A stretch of 64,000 nucleotides of DNA from an uncultured Opitutaceae bacterium (GTDB lineage Bacteria > Verrucomicrobiota > Verrucomicrobiia > Opitutales > Opitutaceae): contig CALAOT010000115.1 in NCBI GenBank assembly GCA_937889545.1, positions 1-64,000 on the forward strand, written 5' to 3'. Positions 16,785 through 24,883 of the stretch are shown piece after piece. A model generated the notes under the pieces. The model saw only the letters and a list, made by a program, of their open reading frames with translations, had not been told where the DNA came from and did no database searches. Position 1 is the stretch's first letter. Each line of letters opens with the position of its first letter. The position numbers were made by a program, and so were the translations under genes.

Positions 16785-18938
16785 CTACCGGTAGAGCGCG
16801 GTTGTCGGCACGGCAGCCAGCACGTTGTACTGCCTCATCGCCAGCCGCCACCAGTCGGCAAGCGATTCCGAGGGCAGCCTCCAGAGCTCGCGGTGCAGCC
16901 GGATCATCGACTGCGGATCGAGCAGGAGCGCCATCTTCTCCTTTGTCGTGAATCTCCCGGGCCCCTCCCTCAGGAGGCGGGCCTGGAGCGTCGCGAACCA
17001 TTCCCGCGCCCCGGCGCTCGGACGGCGCTGCCTGAGGAGCGCGACGTGCATCGCGTTGATGTAGGGGTCGAGGACCGCCTGCATGATGCCGTAATCTGCC
17101 CGAAGGGGCTCGAACGGGGGCAGGTGGCGGTAGCACTCGGCGAGGTTGCGCTCCAGCAGCTCCAGGTCTGCGGGGGCGCTCGTCTCCTCGGGGGTCAGGA
17201 AGATTCCGAGTTCCCTGGCCCTTCTCCCGAACCCCACCTTGCTCAGGAAGATCGACAGCGGGATTGAGCAGACGAGCCCGGCAAGCACGAAGCTGAGCCA
17301 CGCGAAATAGGCGGGGATGAGGATGAGCGAGGAGACTCCCCAGAACAGCCCAAACACGGTGTGGAACCCGTGGGTAATGATCGCCTCCCGCCAGTCGGTC
17401 CCGTCCACGTCAGCGGCGCGTTTCTGCGCGACCCACCCCACACCCTGCCCCAGCAGCGTGAAGATGACGAACTTTGTGTTGAAGAACATGTTTACCGGGG
17501 CGAGGAGCATGGATCCCGCCGACTCCAGGACCGCGCTCGCCACGAGCCTGCCCCGGCCCCCATACAGAACCACCTCCGCCGGGCGGCCGAGCATGACCAC
17601 CACGCTCACGAACTTCGGTAGAAACAGAAGGAGCATCGTGAGGAAAAAGAGGGTCAGCGCTTCCGGGACCGCGACCGAGTACCCGAACAGCGACGTCGTG
17701 TCCGCGGACCCGAGCGCCTCCTGGTTGCCCAGGGCGCTCTTGTTGACCATCTCGAGCGTGCTCAGGAGGAGGAAAAGCAGCCAGAGCGGCGACGACACGT
17801 AGGCCATGATCCCCATCAGCAGGTGAAAGCGGTTGGCGGGCCGGAAGCCGCGCGCGGTCAGGAGCCATGCGTGCTGCAGGTTGCCCTGGCACCAGCGCCG
17901 GTCGCGCTTGGCGCTCTCGATCAACGTGGGCGGCCCCTCCTCGTAGCTTCCCTCTAGGTCGTGCGCGAGCCACACCGCCCAGCCCGCCTTCCGCATGAGC
18001 GCGGCCTCGACGAAATCGTGGGAAAGGATCCGCCCCCCGAACGGCTCGTTCCCGGGAAGGTCCGGAAGGGCGCAGTGGTCCATGAACGGCTGCACGCGCA
18101 GAATCGCGTTGTGTCCCCAGTAGTTTCCCTCGTGCTGCTGCCAGTAGTTGAGGCCCGCCAGAAAAAGGGGGCTGTAGAGCCGGTTGGCGAACGCCTGGAG
18201 CCTCGAGTAAAGCGACTCGCCGCGGACGATCCTGGGCGCCGTCTGGATGATTCCCGTGGATGGATTCGCCTCCATCATCGACACGAGCCTCACGAGCGCC
18301 TCGCCGGTCATGATGGAGTCCGCGTCGAGCACGACCATGTACCTGTAGTTCCTCCCCCACCGCCGCAGGAAGTCGGCGACGTTGCCGGCCTTCTTGTTGA
18401 TCGCCTGCCTGCGCTTCCGGTAGAAGATCTTCCCGAATCCCCCGACCTGCTTGCAGAGCTCGGCCCAGGCGACCTCCTCGCGGATCCACCGGTTGGGCTC
18501 GTTTGAATCGCTCAGGATGAAGAAATCGAAGTGGTCCGCGCCCTCCGTTTGCTGGACCGACTTGAAGACCACCCGGAGCCCCTCGAACACCCGGCTGACG
18601 TCCTCGTTGAAGATGGGCATCACGACCGCCGTCGAGGCGAGGCTGGGCTTGCCGTCGCTTGGCAGGCTCGCGGTTATCCGCGAGCTGTCGCCTCCGCGGT
18701 TGATGACGTAAAAGCCGACGAACGCCGTGCAGAAACCCACGGAGATGTGCGCAAAGAGCGGCGCGAACAGCACAAGCAGGGCGATCTCGAGGCCCGTCAG
18801 CCCAGCGGCGTCGCGCCAGTAGAGGTCCGCCACAAACCAGGTCGCGAGGCTCGTGAGGACGAATACCGCGGAAAAGAAGAGGAACCTCCGCCGGTTCAGG
18901 CGCGCGGGGTCCATGGGGTTGGTGATGAAGATCCGCAT
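16785..18938 (-). CDS. opgH: Glucan glucosyltransferase H
   Basis: The 717-residue inner-membrane GT2 enzyme makes the beta-glucan backbone of osmoregulated periplasmic glucans from UDP-glucose. It has hydrophobic helices near the N terminus (residues 18-80) and a large cytoplasmic catalytic domain: VVMPIFNED, LDADSIMTGEALV, and a shortened QxxRW-type motif in RDRRWCQGNLQH. A C-terminal bundle of helices forms the glucan channel. It is shorter than E. coli OpgH (847 residues), mainly at the ends. It is last in an operon with a uracil-DNA glycosylase, opgG and a 202-residue membrane protein. Confidence 0.93.
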   Translation of the reverse strand: MRIFITNPMDPARLNRRRFLFFSAVFVLTSLATWFVADLYWRDAAGLTGLEIALLVLFAPLFAHISVGFCTAFVGFYVINRGGDSSRITASLPSDGKPSLASTAVVMPIFNEDVSRVFEGLRVVFKSVQQTEGADHFDFFILSDSNEPNRWIREEVAWAELCKQVGGFGKIFYRKRRQAINKKAGNVADFLRRWGRNYRYMVVLDADSIMTGEALVRLVSMMEANPSTGIIQTAPRIVRGESLYSRLQAFANRLYSPLFLAGLNYWQQHEGNYWGHNAILRVQPFMDHCALPDLPGNEPFGGRILSHDFVEAALMRKAGWAVWLAHDLEGSYEEGPPTLIESAKRDRRWCQGNLQHAWLLTARGFRPANRFHLLMGIMAYVSSPLWLLFLLLSTLEMVNKSALGNQEALGSADTTSLFGYSVAVPEALTLFFLTMLLLFLPKFVSVVVMLGRPAEVVLYGGRGRLVASAVLESAGSMLLAPVNMFFNTKFVIFTLLGQGVGWVAQKRAADVDGTDWREAIITHGFHTVFGLFWGVSSLILIPAYFAWLSFVLAGLVCSIPLSIFLSKVGFGRRARELGIFLTPEETSAPADLELLERNLAECYRHLPPFEPLRADYGIMQAVLDPYINAMHVALLRQRRPSAGAREWFATLQARLLREGPGRFTTKEKMALLLDPQSMIRLHRELWRLPSESLADWWRLAMRQYNVLAAVPTTALYR

Positions 18939-18947
18939 CGTCCGGCC

Positions 18948-19556
18948 TCAGCGCGTGAGGTAGAATATCCCCGCCAGCGCCGCTGCGAAGAGCATCCAGA
19001 GGAGGAGGGCGCGCAGGATGGGCCACCGCTCGAACCGCTCGAGCGTCTCACCGGCGGCCTCGGTGATCCTGCCGAGGTCGATCGGCCGGGGCACCATGCT
19101 GGAGACGGCGAGATCGGGACCCGCGTTCAGGTGGCTGGTCCTCATGGCCTGCACGAAGTCGGCCGGTGTGTGCTCCTCGTCGAGGAACGCATAGGGCCAG
19201 TGCTCCGGCCCGTCGCAAAGCAGAAGCGACACCCGGCCGTCGACGGCAAGCCGGTCGAGCGGCTGCCCCTTCTCGTCGAGGACCTCGGCGAACCATGCCT
19301 CCATCAGCGCCTCCGTCTCCTCCGCGGCGATCGTCGTGGGATCGAGCGCGGGGTGCGCCTCGTGGCTCCTCGCCGCCCGCTCCAGGATCTTCTGGATCAG
19401 CCTGCTCTGGTGGAGCCGGTTGTGGATGCGGTGCGCCCTCAGGTAGTCCTCCACGCGCACGTACGCCGCGTTCCAGGACTCCATCGTGCCCGTCCTCGGG
19501 CGGAAGGCCTCGGGAAGCGCGATCTGCTGCGGCGCCTCCCCCGGGGCTTGGCTCAC
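18948..19556 (-). CDS. Unknown protein between opgG and opgH, with C-terminal membrane anchor
   Basis: The 202-residue product is not a family I can name. The GTG at 19556 overlaps the opgG stop (GTGA), which fixes the start; an upstream extension would overlap opgG for more than 100 bases. The first 170 residues look soluble and helical (ESWNAAYVRVEDYLRAHR, RLIQKILERAARSHE). One hydrophobic segment closes the protein (RALLLWMLFAAALAGIFYL), followed by TR, so it is tail-anchored with the bulk probably in the cytoplasm. Its place suggests a regulator or assembly partner of the OpgH synthase. Confidence 0.8.
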   Translation of the reverse strand: MSQAPGEAPQQIALPEAFRPRTGTMESWNAAYVRVEDYLRAHRIHNRLHQSRLIQKILERAARSHEAHPALDPTTIAAEETEALMEAWFAEVLDEKGQPLDRLAVDGRVSLLLCDGPEHWPYAFLDEEHTPADFVQAMRTSHLNAGPDLAVSSMVPRPIDLGRITEAAGETLERFERWPILRALLLWMLFAAALAGIFYLTR

Positions 19557-21058
19557 GGCTGCCACAGGTAGCTCCACGTCTCCGTGAGCACATGGGGCGG
19601 CTTCCGCAGGAAGCAGCGCAGCTCGACGGGCCGCCCGTTCCCGTCGGACTTCAGCGCGAACGCCACCCGCCACGTGCCGTTGAAGGGGTTCTTCTGCACC
19701 GTCGAGTTCACGAGCGTGGCGCCCGCCCCGACCGTGACCACCGGCTCGATCAGCGGGTCCGGGCCCTGCTTGCTGAGGTAGGCGCCGTCAAAGTCGACTA
19801 AGAACCGTTCCAGGTCTGGCTCATGCGTCTTCGTCCGCCCGATCCGCGTGGCGACCGCATAGCCGGCCGGCGGGTGGATCTGCTCCATGGACCAGTGGAT
19901 CTTGTAGCTCAGCTCGATGGGATCCCCCGCCTGCGGAAGCGATTCGGGCACCCAGAACGCCGTGACGTTGTCGTTCGACTCGTCGTCGGCGTGCAGCTCG
20001 AGCAGCCTGACGCTGCCCTTGGCCCACCTGCCGATGGGCTCGACCCAGGCGCTGGGACGCAGGTGGTAGAAGGCCTCGAGGTCCTGGTAGTCCTCGAACT
20101 GCCGGGCGCGCTGGATCAATCCGAACCCCCTTGGGTTCTCGTCCGAGAAGGACGCGATCCGGGCCGAGTTGGGATTGGTGAGCGGCCTCCATATCCACTC
20201 CCCCGCCCCGGTGTATATCATCAGGCCGTCGGAATCGTGCACCTCGGGCCTGAAGTCGTCGTAGCTCGTGTTGGTGTTCTTCCCGTGCCAGAACATGCTC
20301 GTCAGCGGCGCGAGCCCGAGGGCCGCCGGGTTGCGCCTGCAGTAGAGGACCTCGTGGACCTCGGTCACCGTTTCGGCGCCGGGCGCTATCGAGAAGCGGT
20401 AGGCCCCCGTTGCGCTCGGTCCGTCGAGAAGTGCGTACACGACGAGGGCCTTCGAGTCCGGGAGCGGGCGCTCCACCCAGAACTCGCGGAACACAGGGAA
20501 CTCCTCGCCCCCCGGCTCCCCGGTGTTGATCGCGAGGCCCCGGGCGGATAGGCCATACACCGCCCGCTGGCAAACGAACCGGAAATAGCTCGCGCCCAGG
20601 AACGCCCCAATCTCGTCGCCCGGCTTGTTGAGCGGGTATAGGATCCTGAAGCCAGCAAACCCCATCGTGGAGCGGACCGAGGGGACGCGGTTCATCCCGT
20701 AGTCGAAAAGTGCGGGCGAGAACGGGACACGATCGACCGCGTTGCCGCGCACGATGCTTATCTGGACCGTCTGGTCGAAGTTGAATCCGGGATGGAAGAA
20801 CTGCAGCTCAAACGGCAGCCGGTCGCGGCGCCAGAGCGACTCGGCAGGCCTGAAGCGGATGTCGCGGAACTGGTCGTAGCTCAGCTTGAGCAGCGCCTCG
20901 GGCACCGAGCTGGGCCTGGGCGCGTAGGGTTTGGCCGCGAGCATCTTGGCATCGTAGCGAAGCACCTCGAAATCGAACACCTCGTCGGCGGCGAGGCTCC
21001 GGAGACAGGCTGCCGCGAGGCCGGCGGCAAGGAACAGGACGGTGCGGCGGGAGCTCAT
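19553..21058 (-). CDS. opgG: Periplasmic glucan biosynthesis protein G/D family
   Basis: The 501-residue periplasmic protein is needed to process or shape osmoregulated periplasmic glucans. The ATG at 21058 gives a signal peptide (MSSRRTVLFLAAGLAAACL...LAADEV). The twin arginine before the hydrophobic core leaves Tat export possible, as for OpgD. Family blocks include YDQFRDIRFRPAESLWR near residue 60 and FQLQFFHPGF-like FELQFFHPGF. The C terminus carries the Ig-like domain (WSMEQIHPPAGYAVATRIGRT). An N-terminal extension read from 21355 lacks conservation and overlaps the upstream gene. The start is 2 bp after the glycosylase stop, so the genes are coupled. Confidence 0.92.
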   Translation of the reverse strand: MSSRRTVLFLAAGLAAACLRSLAADEVFDFEVLRYDAKMLAAKPYAPRPSSVPEALLKLSYDQFRDIRFRPAESLWRRDRLPFELQFFHPGFNFDQTVQISIVRGNAVDRVPFSPALFDYGMNRVPSVRSTMGFAGFRILYPLNKPGDEIGAFLGASYFRFVCQRAVYGLSARGLAINTGEPGGEEFPVFREFWVERPLPDSKALVVYALLDGPSATGAYRFSIAPGAETVTEVHEVLYCRRNPAALGLAPLTSMFWHGKNTNTSYDDFRPEVHDSDGLMIYTGAGEWIWRPLTNPNSARIASFSDENPRGFGLIQRARQFEDYQDLEAFYHLRPSAWVEPIGRWAKGSVRLLELHADDESNDNVTAFWVPESLPQAGDPIELSYKIHWSMEQIHPPAGYAVATRIGRTKTHEPDLERFLVDFDGAYLSKQGPDPLIEPVVTVGAGATLVNSTVQKNPFNGTWRVAFALKSDGNGRPVELRCFLRKPPHVLTETWSYLWQP

Positions 21059-21060
21059 TT

Positions 21061-21900
21061 TCAAAGGAAGAATCGGCGCTGTTTCTCCGACACGGCCAGA
21101 TTGGCCCGCTCCATGACTTTGAGCAAATCTTCCCAGATCAGCCGTTTCGTCCGGTTCGTCGGGTTGCGCAGAACGTAGCTGGGGTGGTAGGTGACCATGA
21201 GGGGCCGGCCGCCTAAATCGTGCCAGCGTCCTCGGACCTCGCTGAGCGCGCCGAAGGAGCGTGTTCCCAGGAGTCCTTTCGCTGCCGTCGCGCCCAGCGC
21301 CACCAGCAGCCGGGGATTCACGATCTCGACCTGCGCCCGGAGGAACGGAAGGCAATAGGCCATTTCGCTCTCGGTTGGCGGCCGGTTGCCAGTCTGGACG
21401 CCGTCCGGCCCCGTCGGGAGGTCCGGGCGCCAGTTCAGGATGTTCCCGATGTAGACATCGGCCCGCGAAAGGCCCATGCCGCCGATCATCCTGTTGAGGA
21501 GCTGGCCTGCGGGCCCCACGAACGGCTCGCCCTGGACCTCTTCCTCCCCTCCGGGGGCCTCCCCCACGAACATGATCGCCGCGTCCAGGCTTCCAACCCC
21601 CAGCACGACCTTCTTGCCCGGCCGCACCTTCGACCTGCAGACCGGATCGTCAAGCACCCTCTGCCGGAGGGCGGCCCAGCGGACGCTCTTGTCCCCTTCG
21701 GGCAGGACAACCTCAGGCGGCGCGCCGGAGGACGGCGCGGCCGCCGGCTCCGGAGCCGGCTCGGGCACGCCGGCGGACGGCTGTCTTCCGGCCGATCGGC
21801 GGAGGGCTTTGAGGCCGTCGTCGGAGACGGCGACCCGGTCGACTCCGCAGGCCTTCAGGCGGCGTAGCTCGTCGGTAAGCGCGTTGAGGGCATTGCGCAT
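21061..21900 (-). CDS. Uracil-DNA glycosylase, family 4-like, with reduced cysteine set
   Basis: The 279-residue protein should remove uracil from DNA. The N-terminal 75 residues are a Pro/Ala-rich extension. The catalytic domain carries GEAPGGEEEVQGEPFVGPAG (motif 1, near residue 113) and the HPS motif in TYHPSYVLRNP (near 240). Family 4 enzymes normally bind a 4Fe-4S cluster with four cysteines. Here only DPVCRSK and EMAYCLPF keep a cysteine. The second Cys of the first pair is missing, and the usual KCRPP is NWRPD. The cluster is therefore probably absent or altered. It is the first gene of the glucan operon, an unexpected partnership. Confidence 0.85.
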   Translation of the reverse strand: MRNALNALTDELRRLKACGVDRVAVSDDGLKALRRSAGRQPSAGVPEPAPEPAAAPSSGAPPEVVLPEGDKSVRWAALRQRVLDDPVCRSKVRPGKKVVLGVGSLDAAIMFVGEAPGGEEEVQGEPFVGPAGQLLNRMIGGMGLSRADVYIGNILNWRPDLPTGPDGVQTGNRPPTESEMAYCLPFLRAQVEIVNPRLLVALGATAAKGLLGTRSFGALSEVRGRWHDLGGRPLMVTYHPSYVLRNPTNRTKRLIWEDLLKVMERANLAVSEKQRRFFL

Positions 21901-22121
21901 CGATCTATGCTTCGTTTCTATGCAATTGAAGCTGCTTGTCCACGCACTTGGCCTCCGTGTCGAATTCCAAATTGGCGGCTGCGCCGCGGCCGGCGGCGAT
22001 CCCCCCCGGCCCTCGCCAGGCGCGGGTGCGCGGCCTCCACGGGACGGCCTCCCCCGCCAACGGCCCCGCCGAACCCGCCTCCCCGAGTTTTCCGGTGGAC
22101 ATGGCCTCCTTTGGCTGGCCC

Positions 22122-23522
22122 TCAGCGCAGCTTGATCCGGAGCACGGCGGTGTCGCTTCCGCGGCTCACGAGGAACACGGTCTCGGCCCGGTGGGGGTCC
22201 TTCTCAATCTCGGAAAGCTTCGCCGCGGCCGCGGCAAAGCTCGGGATCGAGGCCCCGTCTATCTCCTTGACCCAGTCGTCGGGACGGAGGCCCGCGATGT
22301 CCGCGGGGCTGTTCGGCTTGACAAGGTGCGCCACCACTCCGCTCGGCTCGTCCGCCCTGGTATGCCGCGCGATCGCGTCGCCGTAGACGAACTCGCGGGC
22401 TGTGAATCCGATCTTCTCGAAATACATCCTGTCGGCCTCTCGGACCAGGCGGGGCTCCTCCTGCAGAGACGCCTTCAAATCAACGCGGCTCGAGCCTCGG
22501 AGCACGGAAATCACCATGGCGTCGCCGGGCGCGCGGGCCGCGATCAGGCGCTCGACGTAGTCGACGACGACCCGGTCGGGCCTGAACCGCGGCAGCGGCT
22601 TTCCGTCCACGCCGAGGATGATGTCGCGCGCCTTCATGCCGGCCTTCTCGGCGGGGCTCCCCTCGAGCACCTCGCTGACGACCGCGCCCGACTGGGACTC
22701 GAGCTTGAGGAACGTCGCCACCTCCCGGTCCATCGGCTCGAGGCCGTATGCGCCGAGCCACGCAAGCGGGCGGCCGAACACGCTCCCGGGGATGCGCGCG
22801 ATGTAGGGGAGCACCTCCCCCGCGACCAGGAAGGCGCTGCTCTCCTCGAGGTTCACGAGCATGATGGGGGCGCCGCCCCTCTCCGCGCCGGAGAACTCGA
22901 GGAAGGTCTGCCCGAACGAGCTCGCGCCCAGGCCGACGAAGCGGCCCTCCCGGTCGAAAACGGGCAGGCCCGGCCCCGCCACCTCCTGCTGGGCAATCGC
23001 CGTGCGCTGCGGAAGCATCTGGATGAGAGCGACATGGCTCTGGAGGATGTAGGGCGTGAAATCCTCATCCTTGTTCCGGAGGCCTATCCCCCAGACCTCG
23101 TCGGCGAGCCCCAGCTCCCGGGCTTCGCCCGGTCCGTTGAACGCCGTCACCGGAACGAGCCGGTTCAGGATTGTGGAGCTGGCCCTCACGAAGTGCCAGC
23201 CCGTGAACGCATCGCGGCCAAGGTATTCCGCGGGGTATCCCTCGGGGTCCCCCGGCACGTGCACCTTCAGATCCCGGATCTGCCTCGGGGCGATCCGCAG
23301 GTCGATCGCGGCGGAGGGAAGAATGATGGTCCCGGCCGAATCAACCACCGTGCCGTAGGCGATCGTCGGCCGGCGCTCGAGCTCCGTCTCCGTCACGTAC
23401 TCCACGGCCACGGTGCATTTGATGCGCTCCTGCCAAAGGGCGGGCAGGCCGCCTGCGCTGGCGCGGGCTCGCGTTCCCGCGAGGCAGGCCGCCGCCGCGA
23501 TTATGAGGGCTGTGTGCTTCAT
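22122..23522 (-). CDS. Catalytically inactive HtrA-like protein with PDZ domains
   Basis: The 466-residue exported protein has a signal peptide (MKHTALIIAAAACLAG...ASA), a trypsin-like fold region and two PDZ domains (PAEKAGMKARDIILGVDG near 300 and PADIAGLRPDDWVKEIDG near 420). It aligns in outline with its neighbour at 23519, but the catalytic positions are changed. The TNAHV histidine region reads ILPSAAI, and the GNSGGP serine region reads AGPGLPVFD. It is thus a pseudo-protease, perhaps a substrate adaptor or subunit of the active partner. The ATG at 23522 overlaps the TGA of the active protease gene (ATGA), which indicates coupled translation. A longer upstream reading frame lies inside the active gene and was rejected. 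Confidence 0.85.
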   Translation of the reverse strand: MKHTALIIAAAACLAGTRARASAGGLPALWQERIKCTVAVEYVTETELERRPTIAYGTVVDSAGTIILPSAAIDLRIAPRQIRDLKVHVPGDPEGYPAEYLGRDAFTGWHFVRASSTILNRLVPVTAFNGPGEARELGLADEVWGIGLRNKDEDFTPYILQSHVALIQMLPQRTAIAQQEVAGPGLPVFDREGRFVGLGASSFGQTFLEFSGAERGGAPIMLVNLEESSAFLVAGEVLPYIARIPGSVFGRPLAWLGAYGLEPMDREVATFLKLESQSGAVVSEVLEGSPAEKAGMKARDIILGVDGKPLPRFRPDRVVVDYVERLIAARAPGDAMVISVLRGSSRVDLKASLQEEPRLVREADRMYFEKIGFTAREFVYGDAIARHTRADEPSGVVAHLVKPNSPADIAGLRPDDWVKEIDGASIPSFAAAAAKLSEIEKDPHRAETVFLVSRGSDTAVLRIKLR

Positions 23523-24865
23523 GGCTTTAATACGACGAGCGACACGCGCCGTTCCCTCTGGACCTCGAAGAGCGTCGGTGCGGGTCTGGCGGCGTAGGCC
23601 ATGTCGACCGCCTTGACGACGTCGAGCGAGACCACCGGGTTTTGGTTGATCTTCGTTATGATGTCGCCCCTGGCCAGGCCGGCGACGTCCGCGGGGAATC
23701 CCCGCTGGACCCCGATCACGAGGACCCCCGTGTCGTCCTGGAGCTGGTTCTCGCGGGCGAACGCGCGGGAGACCTTCCTCACGCCGATCCCCCACGTGTC
23801 GGACACCCATTCCTCGCCCATCCGGCTCTCGAGCCTCGCCGTGACGAGGGTGGCGGATTCCTCCTTGGACGCCCTCTTGTAGGCGATCACGAGGGAGGAG
23901 CCCACCGGCTGGCTCGCGATCATGTTCTGAATCGGCGGCAACTGCTCGGGGAAGCGGCCATCGACCTTCTTGCCGTTGATTGCGAGAATGATGTCGCCGG
24001 CCCTGAGGCCGGCGCCGGCAGCGGGCGATTGCGATTCCACGCTGTCGACGAGCATGCCCGTGTTGGTCGCGACGTCGTAGAAGCCCTCGAGGTCCTGGAG
24101 CGCCTTGGGCACGACGCCGATGTAGCTGCGAGTGATCGACCCGTCGCGGACCAGGCCGGCGACGATCCGCTTGGCGGTGCCGGAGGGGATGGCGAACCCA
24201 AGGTTGTTCGCCCCGAGGTACGCGCGCGAGGTGATCCCCACGACCCGCCCGTCGTCGGTCACGAGCGGGCCCCCGGAATTTCCCGGGTTTATCGCGGCGT
24301 CGGTCTGGATCCAGGTGTTGAAGTTGCCCGTCTCGTACCCGTCGACTCCCTCGGTGTCCTCGAAATAGCGGTTGTTGTTCGAGATGATGCCGCGGGTCAC
24401 CGTCCGGGTGAGCCCGTGGGGTGTGCCGACGGCGTACACGGTCTGCCCCACGTAGAGCCGGTCGCTGTCGCCGAACTCCGCGTGCTTGAACGCGAGCCCG
24501 CGCCGCTTGGCGTCGTCGAGGTTGATCCTGAGCAGCGACAGGTCCGTCCAGTGGTCCCAGCCTACGAGCCTCGCGCCCACCCGCTCCAGGCTGGAGAGCG
24601 TCACGTTTATCTCGACCGCCCTGGGGCCGGCGACATGGGCGTTGGTGAGGATAAGCCCGTCCTGCGACAAGATCACGCCCGAGCCGATGCTCGCGTCGAT
24701 CCTGCGCGCCCCCTCCTCGAAATTCAGCTCGCGCACGTCGATCCGCACGACGGAGTCGAGCAGCCGCTCAAACCCGCCGCTCATCGAGGCGCGGGCCTGG
24801 GTCGCGCAGGCGGCGAGGAGCAGCTGGACGGCGGCCAAGATTGACCGGCGGAGTGAATGGTTCAC
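23519..24865 (-). CDS. HtrA/Deg-family serine protease, predicted lipoprotein
   Basis: The 448-residue envelope protease degrades or refolds damaged exported proteins. The GTG at 24865 gives a lipoprotein signal with lipobox LAAC (LLLAACATQARA). The full catalytic triad is visible: His in ILTNAHVAG, Asp in DHWTDLSLLRI and Ser in NPGNSGGPLVTDDG. Two PDZ domains follow (AAGAGLRAGDIILAINGKKV and FPADVAGLARGDIITKINQ). The start codon is only 18 bp from that of the divergent leuS gene, so promoters must overlap coding sequence. It forms a two-gene unit with the inactive paralog downstream. Confidence 0.92.
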   Translation of the reverse strand: MNHSLRRSILAAVQLLLAACATQARASMSGGFERLLDSVVRIDVRELNFEEGARRIDASIGSGVILSQDGLILTNAHVAGPRAVEINVTLSSLERVGARLVGWDHWTDLSLLRINLDDAKRRGLAFKHAEFGDSDRLYVGQTVYAVGTPHGLTRTVTRGIISNNNRYFEDTEGVDGYETGNFNTWIQTDAAINPGNSGGPLVTDDGRVVGITSRAYLGANNLGFAIPSGTAKRIVAGLVRDGSITRSYIGVVPKALQDLEGFYDVATNTGMLVDSVESQSPAAGAGLRAGDIILAINGKKVDGRFPEQLPPIQNMIASQPVGSSLVIAYKRASKEESATLVTARLESRMGEEWVSDTWGIGVRKVSRAFARENQLQDDTGVLVIGVQRGFPADVAGLARGDIITKINQNPVVSLDVVKAVDMAYAARPAPTLFEVQRERRVSLVVLKP

Positions 24866-24883
24866 AATGGCGGGTTTCACACG

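Noticed and set aside
16785-18938. Cellulose synthase
   Set aside because: Overall order of helices, the HRR-type segment RDRRWCQGNLQH and the neighbour opgG identify OpgH instead.
21936-23597. 553-codon plus-strand frame
   Set aside because: It is fully antisense to the inactive HtrA-like gene, has a low-complexity composition, and arises from high GC content.
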